A DNA stretch of 64,000 bases from Blautia faecicola (GTDB lineage Bacteria > Bacillota > Clostridia > Lachnospirales > Lachnospiraceae), in the NCBI RefSeq assembly GCF_004123145.1, contig NZ_SDKC01000001.1, forward strand, positions 2,761,501 to 2,825,500, read 5' to 3'. Positions 46,457 to 55,567 of this stretch are shown here, piece by piece. A model generated the notes under the pieces. That model worked only from the letters and a program-made list of their open reading frames with translations. It ran no database searches and was not told the DNA's origin. A program made the position numbers and the translations under genes. The stretch's first letter is position 1. Every line of letters begins with the position of its first letter.

Positions 46457-46494
46457 AAAAAGATTCCGGGAACTGAAAGTCCCGAAATCTTTTT
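46457..46494. terminator. Terminator between the sugar ABC operon and the rhodanese fusion
   Basis: AAAAAGATTCCGGGA/TCCCGAAATCTTTTT (one mismatch) with an 8-base loop; it ends the minus-strand permease operon. Confidence 0.85.
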
Positions 46495-46567
46495 GTCTTA
46501 TTTGAAACTCCACAATTCTGTGGATTATAGTAGCATGCGTTTTCCTACATTGTCAATAGGTTGAACA

Positions 46568-47398
46568 TCAGCCTTTGATACCGGACTGTGCAACACCTTC
46601 GATGAACTGTTTCTGGAAGATGAAGAACATCACTACCAGCGGCAGTACGGCGAGAACCGCACCGGCCATCTGCATCGGATACTCTGTGGTGTACTGTCCC
46701 TGTAAGGTAGACAGTGCAGGTCCCAGTGTCATCTTATTCATAGAAGTGTTGACAATCAGAGGCCACATAAAGTCATTCCATGCAAACTTGATGGTAAAGA
46801 TGGACATTGCCACGATACCCGGTTTGATCAGCGGCAGCATGATCTGTGCGAAGATACGGAAACGTCCGCATCCGTCCACAATGGCTGCTTCTTCCAGTTC
46901 TTTCGGCAGAGACATGAAGAACTGTCTCAGTAGGAAAGTACCGAACGCGCTGAACAGGTTTGGCAGAAACAGTGCCGGGATCGTATCCAGCAGTCCCAGT
47001 TTCTGAACGATCTGATACTGTGGCAGAAGGAAGATCTGTCCAGGTACCATCAGTACAGATAACACCAGAATAAAGATTGCATTCTTGAACGGGAACTCGA
47101 TACGTCCGAACGCATAACCTGCCATGGAGCAGAATACAATCTGTACCAGTGTGGTAACCACGGTGGTAATGATCGTATTCATATAAACAGTTGCAAACGG
47201 AATTGCAGAACTTACAATGGTATGATATGCCGTTGTAACGAATTTTTCCGGGAAAATTGTCGGCGGAATCTTCATCGCCTCACCGGATGTTTTAAATGAT
47301 GTCAGGATCATCCATGCAAATGGAAATACAACCACGATCACTCCGACCAGGAGGATCAGATGGACGATCAGGTGATTTAGCTTAAATTTACCTTTCAT
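46568..47398 (-). CDS. Sugar ABC transporter permease (MalG/MsmG type)
   Basis: A 276-residue permease with six helices and the EAA motif EEAAIVDGCGRFRIFAQIMLPLIKPG. It imports oligo- or monosaccharides with the partner permease and binding protein just upstream. The start at 47398 follows AAGGAGG; it lies 14 nt after the upstream permease. No ATPase is encoded here; such systems commonly share a multitask MsmK-type ATPase encoded elsewhere. Confidence 0.93.
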   Translation of the reverse strand: MKGKFKLNHLIVHLILLVGVIVVVFPFAWMILTSFKTSGEAMKIPPTIFPEKFVTTAYHTIVSSAIPFATVYMNTIITTVVTTLVQIVFCSMAGYAFGRIEFPFKNAIFILVLSVLMVPGQIFLLPQYQIVQKLGLLDTIPALFLPNLFSAFGTFLLRQFFMSLPKELEEAAIVDGCGRFRIFAQIMLPLIKPGIVAMSIFTIKFAWNDFMWPLIVNTSMNKMTLGPALSTLQGQYTTEYPMQMAGAVLAVLPLVVMFFIFQKQFIEGVAQSGIKG

Positions 47399-47412
47399 GT
47401 TCTCACTCCTCC

Positions 47413-48339
47413 TTAGTCGTAGTTCACCCATTTCTTCTGTCCGATCATCTGGATCACGGTCACGATCATAATCGCTGCGAAGATCAGAATAGAAATAGCT
47501 GCTGCATATCCTTTATAACCATAGTCGAACGCTGTCCGGTAAAACAGTGCCACAACGGTCTGTGTTGCCTCGAATGCCGGACTTGCTTTGCCGATCATCA
47601 TGTAAACAGTATCAAAAACCTGGAAACCACTGATGATGGATGTAATCATAACGAAGAAGACTGTCGGTGTCAGCATCGGTACCGTGATTTTGAAAAACTG
47701 AGTAATTTCGCTTGCACCGTCGATAGCGGCTGCTTCGTAATACACACTGTTGATTCCCTGCATACCTGCCAGTAAGATAATCATGTTATAACCAACCGTC
47801 ATCCAGAGACCTACGATCATAATCATAAACAATGCTGTCTTGGAATCAGTCAGCCAGTTATGACCGGTTCCTCCCATGGCTTTGATAGCGCTGTTCAGGA
47901 TACCCATCTGTTCATTGTAGATCCATTTCCAGACCATGGCCACAGCTGCAGACATGGTAACCGAAGGAAGGAAATACAGGGTACGGTAAATGGATTTTCC
48001 TTTGATCTTTGCATTCAGTAAAGCCGCAAGGAAAGTGGATAACGCCAGCCCTACCGGTACGGTTACGATAACGTATTTCAGGGTATTGCCGAAGGTTCTC
48101 CATACTTCTTTGTCACCGATCATTTCTTTGTAGTTCGCAAGACCTACAAAAGTAGACATATTAAATTTGTTTACATCATTAAAACTGAACCAGACATTCT
48201 GGATAAACGGCCAGATATAAAACACCAGCAGACCCAGGGTAACGGGTGCAATCAGGATATATGCGGCAATCCAGTCTTTTTTCTCTCTTTTCGACGCTTT
48301 TTTCTTCGGCGTCTTTACTTTTGCTTTCACGTCAGCCAT
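47413..48339 (-). CDS. Sugar ABC transporter permease (MalF/MsmF type)
   Basis: A 308-residue permease, with a short basic N-terminus, about six helices and the EAA motif YEAAAIDGASEITQFFKITVPMLTPT. It forms the channel with the following permease. It lies 16 nt downstream of the binding-protein gene. Confidence 0.93.
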   Translation of the reverse strand: MADVKAKVKTPKKKASKREKKDWIAAYILIAPVTLGLLVFYIWPFIQNVWFSFNDVNKFNMSTFVGLANYKEMIGDKEVWRTFGNTLKYVIVTVPVGLALSTFLAALLNAKIKGKSIYRTLYFLPSVTMSAAVAMVWKWIYNEQMGILNSAIKAMGGTGHNWLTDSKTALFMIMIVGLWMTVGYNMIILLAGMQGINSVYYEAAAIDGASEITQFFKITVPMLTPTVFFVMITSIISGFQVFDTVYMMIGKASPAFEATQTVVALFYRTAFDYGYKGYAAAISILIFAAIMIVTVIQMIGQKKWVNYD

Positions 48340-48355
48340 TCTTTCACCTACTTTA

Positions 48356-49654
48356 TTACTTTGCTAACAGAGCGTCTGCTTCTTCTTTCAGGCCGGAGCA
48401 GGCATCTGCCAGTGACATTTCGCCCGTATAAGCTTTTGTTAACCAGGTAGATTCCATATCATACAGTTCTGCTGCTTTGCCGCATACCGGCAGTGGATAA
48501 GCTTCAGCGGAGTGGTTTGTATATGCTGCCAGGTTGTACTGCTCATTTGCTTTTGCAAAATACTGCTGTGCATCTTCTCTTGCGGAGATTACTACACCAG
48601 TTTCGCCCTGGATTTTCTGAGCTTCAGAGCTTCCCATCCAGATTGCAAATTTCTCAGCTTCTTCTTTCTGTTTGGATCCTTCATATACTGCGAATCCCAG
48701 ACCGTTGATACAGTTGTCTTCTACACCATTGAAGGTAGGAACTTCTACACAGTCGATTTTGTCTTTGATGGTATCGTTGGAAGCGTATTCCGGAACCATG
48801 TAAGAACCAGCCAGTGTCATAGCGATCTGCTCGCCTTCGAACATGGCATCGGAACCTGTCTCAGACAGAGTAGAGGCACTTGGTGACAGACCGGCATCGA
48901 TCATGTCGATCCAGCACTGGATACCTTCCTGTGTTTTTGCATCACCGTATCCTGTTTCGGTAGCGTCATCGTTCAGGATCCAGCCGCCGTTTGCGTATAC
49001 AGTCTGATAATACCATGTCTGGAAGTCAACCGGGCAGGCGAACGGATATACACCATCCGGCAGTTTGTCTTTCAGTTCAGTTGCCAGAGCAACCAGATCA
49101 TCGTATGTCATATCATCGGTCGGATATTCCACACCAGCCTGATCGAACAGGTCTTTGTTGTACCACAGAGCGTTGGTATCGAAGTCTTTCGGTACTGCGT
49201 AGTTTTTACCGTCACGAACATAGTTGTTTACCAGAGTCTCAGCGAAGTTATCTTTGATGTCGGAAGATGCGATTGCATCAGACAGATCATCCAGGATACC
49301 ACCTTCCACGTAAGAATCCAGATGCAGAACATTCAGCCAGAATACGTCAGGAGCTGTTCCGCCGCCTGCAGATGCTTCCAGTTTTGTCCAGTATTCTCCA
49401 CCTTTGTATGGTGTCAGCTGGATGCTGATGGATACGTTATCATTTTCTGCTTCATATGCATCGATCATTTTCTGCATGGCATCTCTCTGATTTTCATCCC
49501 AGATACCCAGTGTCAGTTCTACTTTGTCACCGGATTTGGAACTTCCCTTGCTGTCGCTGCCGGAAGAATCACTGCTGCTTCCGCATCCGGCCATCATACC
49601 TGCTACCATGACAGCAGACATACCCAGTGCTGCAATTTTTTTCATATTTTTCAT
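48356..49654 (-). CDS. Sugar ABC transporter solute-binding lipoprotein
   Basis: A 432-residue family 1 sugar-binding lipoprotein: signal MKKIAALGMSAVMVAGMMAGCG with the lipobox cysteine, a Ser/Gly/Lys linker, then the MalE/MsmE-type fold (LTLGIWDENQRDAMQKMIDAYEAEN at its start; GTAPDVFWLN). A strong AAAGGAGAG site is present. It precedes the two permease genes. Its position beside the GH129 gene suggests a mucin-derived galactosaminide as substrate. Confidence 0.92.
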   Translation of the reverse strand: MKNMKKIAALGMSAVMVAGMMAGCGSSSDSSGSDSKGSSKSGDKVELTLGIWDENQRDAMQKMIDAYEAENDNVSISIQLTPYKGGEYWTKLEASAGGGTAPDVFWLNVLHLDSYVEGGILDDLSDAIASSDIKDNFAETLVNNYVRDGKNYAVPKDFDTNALWYNKDLFDQAGVEYPTDDMTYDDLVALATELKDKLPDGVYPFACPVDFQTWYYQTVYANGGWILNDDATETGYGDAKTQEGIQCWIDMIDAGLSPSASTLSETGSDAMFEGEQIAMTLAGSYMVPEYASNDTIKDKIDCVEVPTFNGVEDNCINGLGFAVYEGSKQKEEAEKFAIWMGSSEAQKIQGETGVVISAREDAQQYFAKANEQYNLAAYTNHSAEAYPLPVCGKAAELYDMESTWLTKAYTGEMSLADACSGLKEEADALLAK

Positions 49655-49931
49655 GACTTTTCTCTCCTTTTTACCTTTGTTGGAATATTCGTTGTCGGGT
49701 TACTCTATTATGAAAATGAGTAACTGTTCCGTACTTACGCCGTAACGAGCCAAAAGGGTTACTCACTTACATACGTATTTGTTTTAACTATTTATTCTGC
49801 ATCATTATAACATCTTTTTTTGAAAATGCCATAATTTTCTCAGCCTGATACGGGAAAAGCGGGTATGCACAGTCTCCCTGTACATATGCCCGCTTTGGCT
49901 CCCTCTCGTTGTCTTTTCGTATTGAATCGTT
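49655..49931. other. Intergenic region between GH129 and the sugar ABC operon
   Basis: Holds a hairpin at about 49856-49896 (AAAGCGGGTAT against ATGCCCGCTTT) that probably ends the GH129 transcript. It also holds partial short repeats around GTAACTGTTCCGTACTTACGCC at 49720-49745. The ABC operon therefore probably has its own promoter here. Confidence 0.45.
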
Positions 49932-51824
49932 TTATTTATGGAAGATCTGGTACGTTTGTTTTCTGAAATCCACCAGTACACCGGTTCCGTCGGAGAACGT
50001 TGTCTCCTGTACCATATAATCTCCATTTACCATCTCATGATGCAGCATCTCGCATTTTGCCACCTGTTTATGTAATTCTGCCACTGCCTTGCTGCGTTCG
50101 ATTTCTTCTTTTCGACTCAATGCTACGTTATCGTCAAAAGCTCCGTCGATATTCGGATAAGCCGCATCACGGATCAGATACGGTGCACCGCCGTTTAACA
50201 GGGCGTACAGCATGTAATCTTCCTCGTCGCTTACTTTATCCATCATCCATGGCTGAATCACACAGTCATGATATACCAGATTGTATAACGGTACCGGAAC
50301 TCCTTCTTTCGGTGTTCCCGGTTTCTTCATCATAAAATCATACGGTGCGTAATGACAGAAAACCAGACTCGGGACTGCCCAGTCGCTTACCTCTTCGGAA
50401 CTTGGCAGGATACCCTGGGAGAGCAGATACTCAAAGCATCTTCCTCTGAATTCATAACATTCTCTACGTGTCATGCGATGTTCCGGATTGTCACATTCAT
50501 CTCCTTCGTTACAGGTGAATACATCCAGATAAGCACCATCCAACCGGATTCCGTGTTTTTTGATCTCGGTAAAATTGCGCTTCACATAATACGGTGCCTG
50601 TGTTGCACACAGATACGACTGTGGACCCCCCGCCCATCTCTGGTGCTCCGGAATGCTTCCATCCGGTAATCTGCAGGCATAATTTTCATCAAAACTTGGA
50701 GCAGCTTTATAGAAATCTCTGTACTGATCATGGATTCCGAACATGTAACCACATTCGTGCATGGTGTCTGCCAGTTCTTTCATATCTTCCCAGCCACCGG
50801 CCTCTTTACATGCCGGCAGGTAATCCGGGTGCTGATTGTCGTATCCCGGCTGTGCCCATCCATCCAGATGAAGGTACAGTTTTTCCACTCCCTGCTCATG
50901 GAGTTCTCTGATCTCTTTTGTACGCTGTGCAAAAGGTGTCAGATGATTGTTCTTTTCCGGATTTGCCGGATCGAAGAAATCGGAATTGTGCTGCACCTGG
51001 GTTTTGATTCCCTTGTGAGCGAAAGCACATCCTATCAGATCGTTGACGGAAGGGTTTCTTGCCGCCTTTTCTTCCAGGGTTCTTAATCTTCCCTGCTCAT
51101 TTACATAAGACCGGTATTCTTTACACAGATCATTGTAATCACAGTCATCTAAGAAGGTATATCGCATCACTCTGCGATAATCCATCTTTCCAAGACTCGG
51201 TTCAAAGTATACACCGACATGAGTGTACGGACCGCCTGCCGGATGCTCGGCATAGTATCCTGCGTTCCACGGTGTGGTGCAGATTGCGATGTACCCCTGT
51301 CTGTCTTTCACCTGTCCGAACCATGGCATGTATCCGCCGGCAGTCTCGAAAAATCCGGCAAATGGAATCGCGGATAACGGTGTCTCCCAGTCATTCGGGA
51401 TCAGGATGCCCTGCTGATGTGTCAGCAGTGTATACCAGCTGTCTTTCTTTTCTTCGAAAGCCATCTGACCCGGCCAGAGTACTTTTTCTACCTGAAGTCC
51501 TTCCTCTTTTAACGGAACCCATTCAAAGTATACCTGTTCGGTCGTATCTTCGATCCAGATCAGTGTCTCAAAAGCATACGGGTAAGTCACGCCGTCTTTT
51601 TCAAATCCTTCGAAGCAGCTCCGAATTCCGGTTCCCACGCCCATCGTATAGGCTTCATGGGTGATGTTTTTTGCATCCAGAAAATGAAAGCTTCCTTCTT
51701 TGCAGATCAGTTCCGGCTGAAAGCCTTCGGTCCATTCCCAACGGGTCTGACCCTTTTCTACAGTCACCGCCAAGGTTTCCTGACAGAGACAGACTTTCGT
51801 ATTTCCTTTTTCAATTTTCATCAT
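49932..51824 (-). CDS. Probable GH129 alpha-N-acetylgalactosaminidase
   Basis: A 630-residue intracellular glycosidase (no signal peptide) with an N-terminal beta-sandwich (about 1-240), a TIM barrel (YLHLDGWAQPGYDNQHPDYLP, FGIHDQYRDFY, LDGAYLDVFT) and a C-terminal segment. Length and layout match GH129. D434 in YLDVFT and E477/E478 in SSEEVSD sit where the nucleophile Asp and acid/base Glu are placed in the bifidobacterial GH129 enzyme NagBb, as I recall them. That family releases GalNAc from mucin Tn-type glycans inside the cell. It is next to a sugar importer and divergent from an AraC regulator. A GH101-like distant relative is the alternative. Confidence 0.75.
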   Translation of the reverse strand: MMKIEKGNTKVCLCQETLAVTVEKGQTRWEWTEGFQPELICKEGSFHFLDAKNITHEAYTMGVGTGIRSCFEGFEKDGVTYPYAFETLIWIEDTTEQVYFEWVPLKEEGLQVEKVLWPGQMAFEEKKDSWYTLLTHQQGILIPNDWETPLSAIPFAGFFETAGGYMPWFGQVKDRQGYIAICTTPWNAGYYAEHPAGGPYTHVGVYFEPSLGKMDYRRVMRYTFLDDCDYNDLCKEYRSYVNEQGRLRTLEEKAARNPSVNDLIGCAFAHKGIKTQVQHNSDFFDPANPEKNNHLTPFAQRTKEIRELHEQGVEKLYLHLDGWAQPGYDNQHPDYLPACKEAGGWEDMKELADTMHECGYMFGIHDQYRDFYKAAPSFDENYACRLPDGSIPEHQRWAGGPQSYLCATQAPYYVKRNFTEIKKHGIRLDGAYLDVFTCNEGDECDNPEHRMTRRECYEFRGRCFEYLLSQGILPSSEEVSDWAVPSLVFCHYAPYDFMMKKPGTPKEGVPVPLYNLVYHDCVIQPWMMDKVSDEEDYMLYALLNGGAPYLIRDAAYPNIDGAFDDNVALSRKEEIERSKAVAELHKQVAKCEMLHHEMVNGDYMVQETTFSDGTGVLVDFRKQTYQIFHK

Positions 51825-51856
51825 AGGTGTTTGCCTCTTTATTTCTTTTCGTTTGT

Positions 51857-51887
51857 CAACTGTCCGTCTTTGTCACTCAGACAGTTG
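51857..51887. promoter_or_regulatory. Inverted repeat between GH129 and its AraC regulator
   Basis: CAACTGTC and GACAGTTG (perfect 8-bp arms, 15-base spacer) lie 33-63 bp upstream of the GH129 start. It may be an operator. The rest of 51824-52085 is AT-rich and probably holds both divergent promoters. Confidence 0.35.
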
Positions 51888-52085
51888 TTTTTTGTTTTAT
51901 TCATTATAACCAGTTTTTTTGTTTTTGAGTTATCTTATTGTGTACTCTTATTGTCTGATTGCGTATGTTTTTTAGTGTTTTATCATAGTAAAGCGATTAT
52001 TTTGCACGAAATCAGACTGTTCCTTTTGTTGTGGATTATCCGGTTCTCTGGTAAAATAGGGGTATTCGGAGGTATGTGTTCACTT

Positions 52086-53015
52086 ATGACTTATATTGAA
52101 ACAAAGCTGAAACGCGAGATTGTGATTGATTCGATCATCACGATTCATTATTTTGAATATATGCGGGATTTTGTATTCCGTGGGGAATCCCATGATTTCT
52201 GGGAATTTATGTATGTTGATAAAGGCAGTGTGATCGTTCAGGGCGGAGAACATCAGTTTACGCTTCACGCCGGAGATATTATTTTTCATGAACCAAATGA
52301 GTTTCATGCGATCCGCTCAGTCGGAAATTCTTCACCGAATCTTGTTGCTGTCTCTTTTGTCAGCCATTCTCCGGCAATGGATGAATTTCGTAAAAAAAAG
52401 ATGACATTAAATATGGAGGAACGGACGTTGGTTTCCCACATTCTCGACGCCGCCCGGAAAGTGTTATCCACACCGATGAATGTTCCTTCGGTGGAGCAGG
52501 TGGAACTTCGCACGGATGCACCGATTGGTTCGCAGCAGATGGTTTTGCTGTATCTGGAGTTGTTTCTTGTCACGGTGCTTCAAAATGAGGCAAAGCCGGA
52601 TGTTTCTCCGCGTCGTCGGATCACGGGGACGTTTGTAAGTCCGGTGGAACTTTCGGGGACGCGGGAGAAGCGGTTACAGGAGATCACGGAGTTTATGGAG
52701 TTTCGGATCTGTGAGCAGCTTTCGCTGGATGAACTCTGCGAGCATTTTTCGCTGAGCCGTTCTTCGATCCAGAAGTTGTTTCAGAAGGAAAAAGGCTGTG
52801 GACCGATGGAGTTTTTTAATCGGATGAAGATCCAGCGGGCGAAGGATATGATCCGGGATGGCCGGAAGAATCTGACGGAGATCGCGGGGTTTTTATCTTA
52901 TAGTTCACTGCCTTATTTTTCAAAGCAGTTTAAGAAGGCTACGGGGATGGCGCCGATGAAGTATGCTTCTTCGGTGAAGGGGATTACGCAGGCGCTTAAA
53001 GGGGAAAATTCTTGA
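52086..53015 (+). CDS. AraC-family regulator of the GH129 locus
   Basis: A 309-residue regulator with an N-terminal cupin sugar-sensing domain (HDFWEFMYVDKGSVIVQGGEHQFTLHAGDIIFHEPNEFHAI) and C-terminal HTH pair (LSLDELCEHFSLSRSSIQKLFQKEKGCGPMEFF and LTEIAGFLSYSSLPYFSKQFKKATGMAPMKY). The CGGAGG site is 13 nt before this ATG; an ATG at 52074 is only 1 nt from it and is less likely. It is transcribed away from the GH129 gene and probably activates it and the ABC operon. Confidence 0.87.
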   Translation: MTYIETKLKREIVIDSIITIHYFEYMRDFVFRGESHDFWEFMYVDKGSVIVQGGEHQFTLHAGDIIFHEPNEFHAIRSVGNSSPNLVAVSFVSHSPAMDEFRKKKMTLNMEERTLVSHILDAARKVLSTPMNVPSVEQVELRTDAPIGSQQMVLLYLELFLVTVLQNEAKPDVSPRRRITGTFVSPVELSGTREKRLQEITEFMEFRICEQLSLDELCEHFSLSRSSIQKLFQKEKGCGPMEFFNRMKIQRAKDMIRDGRKNLTEIAGFLSYSSLPYFSKQFKKATGMAPMKYASSVKGITQALKGENS

Positions 53016-53044
53016 GTTTTTTGGTTTTTATTTTGATATAAAGT

Positions 53045-53090
53045 AAGCCGGAAGGTTCTGCACATTTTTGTGTTCAGAACTTTCCGGCTT
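53045..53090. terminator. Bidirectional terminator between the AraC and YczE genes
   Basis: A 16-bp stem AAGCCGGAAGGTTCTG/CAGAACTTTCCGGCTT (one mismatch), 14-base loop, between two convergent genes. Confidence 0.88.
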
Positions 53091-53100
53091 TTAGTTTGGT

Positions 53101-53742
53101 TTATCTTTGGGCGAAGATTGGTTTTTGTAATATTTTGTTTGTGAAGTAGTCATCGAAGAAGTGGATGACCGGGCCGAGGCCGAAGGCGCAGACTATAGTT
53201 CCGAGGCCGACGATTCCGCCGCTGAAGAAGCAGATCAGGGCACAGACGACATCGTTGGACATCCGGCACCAGAAGTAGGGGATGTGCAGGCGTTTGTTCA
53301 TGATCAGGGACAGGGCGTCGTAGGGGGCTACGCCTACGTCGGAGCCTTGATACATGGAGAGACCGAAGCTGCATACTACGACACCGATCAGAACACACAA
53401 GACTCTCTGCCACATCTGGCTGGCGGGGATAGCGGCGCTGAAAGTGTTGTAGAAGAAGGTTGCCATGTAACCGTTGATAAAGGCATTTACAATGGTTCCC
53501 CAGCCGATCAGATGGCGGCCGAAGATAATTTCCACAACGAAGATCAGAAGGTTGATGATCACCAGAAAGTTTGCATATGCCATTCCCAGGCAGTCGGATA
53601 GTCCCATGACCATTCCGTTAAAGGGATCATTTCCGAGGCTCGAGAGTTTGAAGATTGCCACTCCCATCGACAGAAATACATTACCGGCAAACATCAGCAG
53701 TACGCGGTACCAGTTTGTGTTTTTTATGTATGTTGTTATCAT
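53101..53742 (-). CDS. YczE/YyaS/YitT-family membrane protein
   Basis: A 213-residue membrane protein with about five helices and the family landmarks SSLGNDPFNGMVMGLSD near the start and GSDVGVAPYDALSLIM in the middle. The function of this family is not firmly known; some members are linked to export or peptide-antibiotic biology. The ribosome site is weak. It is probably monocistronic. Confidence 0.82.
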   Translation of the reverse strand: MITTYIKNTNWYRVLLMFAGNVFLSMGVAIFKLSSLGNDPFNGMVMGLSDCLGMAYANFLVIINLLIFVVEIIFGRHLIGWGTIVNAFINGYMATFFYNTFSAAIPASQMWQRVLCVLIGVVVCSFGLSMYQGSDVGVAPYDALSLIMNKRLHIPYFWCRMSNDVVCALICFFSGGIVGLGTIVCAFGLGPVIHFFDDYFTNKILQKPIFAQR

Positions 53743-53915
53743 TCCTTTTTCTTTTGCAGCACGCTTCCCGGCTGCTTTTCTCCTCTTTTATTCTCCTACA
53801 TGATTTCGAAAATCACACTGTTATTATCTTAGCATGAGAAGTTGTTTTCTTTTATAGGCGATTGTCATGATTTTTTTCTGTCTTTTTTATTCAAACTGCA
53901 CAGATGCCGGGCACA

Positions 53916-55229
53916 TCAGGATGCAGTGATCGCGTTCGGATAGATCCGCTGCATCCGGGCATCGTCGTAGTGTTCGTCGAGCCACTCTTCCAGTGTATTT
54001 TCCGGGGCTGTGCCTTTTCCTCTAGCATCGTAGCGGATCAGTGCCATGCAGGACATCACGATGTTGCAGCACATGAAGACGATCAGTACCCAGGTTATGA
54101 TTTTTCCCGGTTTCATCGGGAGCTTTTCAATCCAGTCGGACAGGCGTGGATACAGCAGTTTGAACCAGACGACCGCTGCAAATCCCCAGAAAAAGCAGTA
54201 CAACAGATTGATCCTGCCGCCGAGGTTGAACGGGATATCGCTGTAATCCCAGAATACTTTACCGAATACCAGTTCCGTAAAGACACTGCACAGGTATTCG
54301 TAAGCGCCGCCCAGAAAGGTTCCCATCCCGAAAAGGAACGTATTGGAGCGATCTTTATAGCGATATAAAAGTGCTGTCACCAGCGCGATCGCCAGTCCCC
54401 ACACGATACTGAACGGTCCCCAGACCACACTGCTGCGGCTCATCCAGACACCGGCAGTGATCCGACAGAAAACGGTTTCTGTCAGATCTCCCAGAAAGGC
54501 GCCGCAGAAAAATAACAGAACAATTTTATAAAAACTGCATCCGGCGGCAAATACCGTGGAGGCTGCTTTCGCTTCCTCTTTCTCTTCGATTTTTGTCTCC
54601 ACTGCTTTCGGGTATGCCTTTCGGATTCGTCGTGCAATGACCGTTCCGATCCAGTTTTGCAATCGTAACGTGACTTTGCGGATCCGGTTATCTGCCTCTT
54701 CCCACTGGCGGATATTTTTTCCGTAGCCGCGAAGCAGAATATACGAAGCCAGAATATCTACCACCAGGACACCAGCCAGTACCAGAAGCAAAATTTTTAC
54801 CAGCAATAACGGCAACAGTGCCATCAACCGAAACAGCAGGTCATTTCCCCAGGTCACCATCACGAATCCCAGCACGCCCCAGAACGCCGAAGCGCTCAGG
54901 CAGATATAGCCGTCCAGATTCCATTTTCTGCCGGAATAGTCCCACCATCGCTGGTGAAATAACCGCTCGATCAGATGACCGCCGATCCATTCCACCACAG
55001 TCGCGTAGATTGCGGAAAATAAAAACAGCCAAATACCGCGCAGTTCTCCGAGTCCCACGGTCAGAAGTACCGTAGTGATACCATACATCACGCAGAACGG
55101 TCCGGTCACCAGACCACGGTTTACGAATTTTTTCTGTTTGATATCTGCCGTTGCGGTCTCCAGCACCCAGCCAAGAAAGGACGCCGCAAAGAATAACAAC
55201 AGCAGTTCATACCACGCCAAATGTTCCAT
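53916..55229 (-). CDS. Putative ABC transporter permease (CmpB-like), tandem duplicated
   Basis: A 437-residue protein with about nine hydrophobic helices, built of two homologous halves. The first half has GPFCVMYGITTVL and WWDYSGRKWNLDGYICL; the second has GPFSIVWGLAIAL and FWDYSDIPFNLGGRINLLYCFFWG. These are the hallmarks of the ABC_trans_CmpB family, usually one unit per protein. The central cytoplasmic linker is charged (YPKAVETKIEEKEEAKA). No partner ATPase lies nearby. An AAAGGAGAAAC site precedes the ATG. Confidence 0.8.
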   Translation of the reverse strand: MEHLAWYELLLLFFAASFLGWVLETATADIKQKKFVNRGLVTGPFCVMYGITTVLLTVGLGELRGIWLFLFSAIYATVVEWIGGHLIERLFHQRWWDYSGRKWNLDGYICLSASAFWGVLGFVMVTWGNDLLFRLMALLPLLLVKILLLVLAGVLVVDILASYILLRGYGKNIRQWEEADNRIRKVTLRLQNWIGTVIARRIRKAYPKAVETKIEEKEEAKAASTVFAAGCSFYKIVLLFFCGAFLGDLTETVFCRITAGVWMSRSSVVWGPFSIVWGLAIALVTALLYRYKDRSNTFLFGMGTFLGGAYEYLCSVFTELVFGKVFWDYSDIPFNLGGRINLLYCFFWGFAAVVWFKLLYPRLSDWIEKLPMKPGKIITWVLIVFMCCNIVMSCMALIRYDARGKGTAPENTLEEWLDEHYDDARMQRIYPNAITAS

Positions 55230-55344
55230 TGTTTCTCCTTTATGTTCTCTGATATTTTGTTTCTCTGATAAATAATAACTATATCTGGTTTCTCTGCATC
55301 TGCCTACCTTTTTCTGAAAGATTTTATAAATTTTTTTAAATCCA

Positions 55345-55373
55345 TTGACAAATCCTTCATTTTCCCATAGAAT
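55345..55373 (+). promoter_or_regulatory. Sigma-A-type promoter of the MATE gene
   Basis: A perfect TTGACA (55345-55350), 17-bp spacer, then TAGAAT (55368-55373). Transcription should start near 55380, giving a ~185-base leader. Confidence 0.8.
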
Positions 55374-55379
55374 ACGACT

Positions 55380-55567
55380 GTCCTAAACGACATCCAAAAC
55401 CCATGTGGATTTTTCTGGATGTATCCTGGTTTCAGGCTGCATCTATTTTTCGCCACATAACCTTTCTGCTTCGGCAGTTACGGTTATGTGGCTTTTTTTA
55501 TGATACCAGGGGCAAAAGGTCGGAACCATCCGGTATCAAGATTTCAAATTCAAGGAGGATATATTTT
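55380..55567 (+). promoter_or_regulatory. Structured leader with internal terminator upstream of the MATE gene
   Basis: From the predicted start: ACATCC pairs with GGATGT, CCTG with CAGG, then a strong terminator at 55452-55499 (GCCACATAACC with GGTTATGTGGC, followed by TTTTTTT). A further stem follows, TGATACC (55501) with GGTATCA. A full terminator before the coding region implies attenuation control, by a riboswitch or a similar element. I cannot match it to a known class from memory. No good ribosome site precedes the ATG at 55403, so a leader peptide is unlikely. Confidence 0.55.

Noticed and set aside
53161-53601. A plus-strand 146-codon acidic frame opposite the YczE gene
   Set aside because: Antisense to a clear membrane protein; D/E/A-rich composition is a by-product.
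55403-55567. A leader peptide controlling the MATE gene (in-frame ATG at 55403)
   Set aside because: There is no ribosome site before the ATG, and the frame simply runs through the terminator into the MATE gene without a stop.
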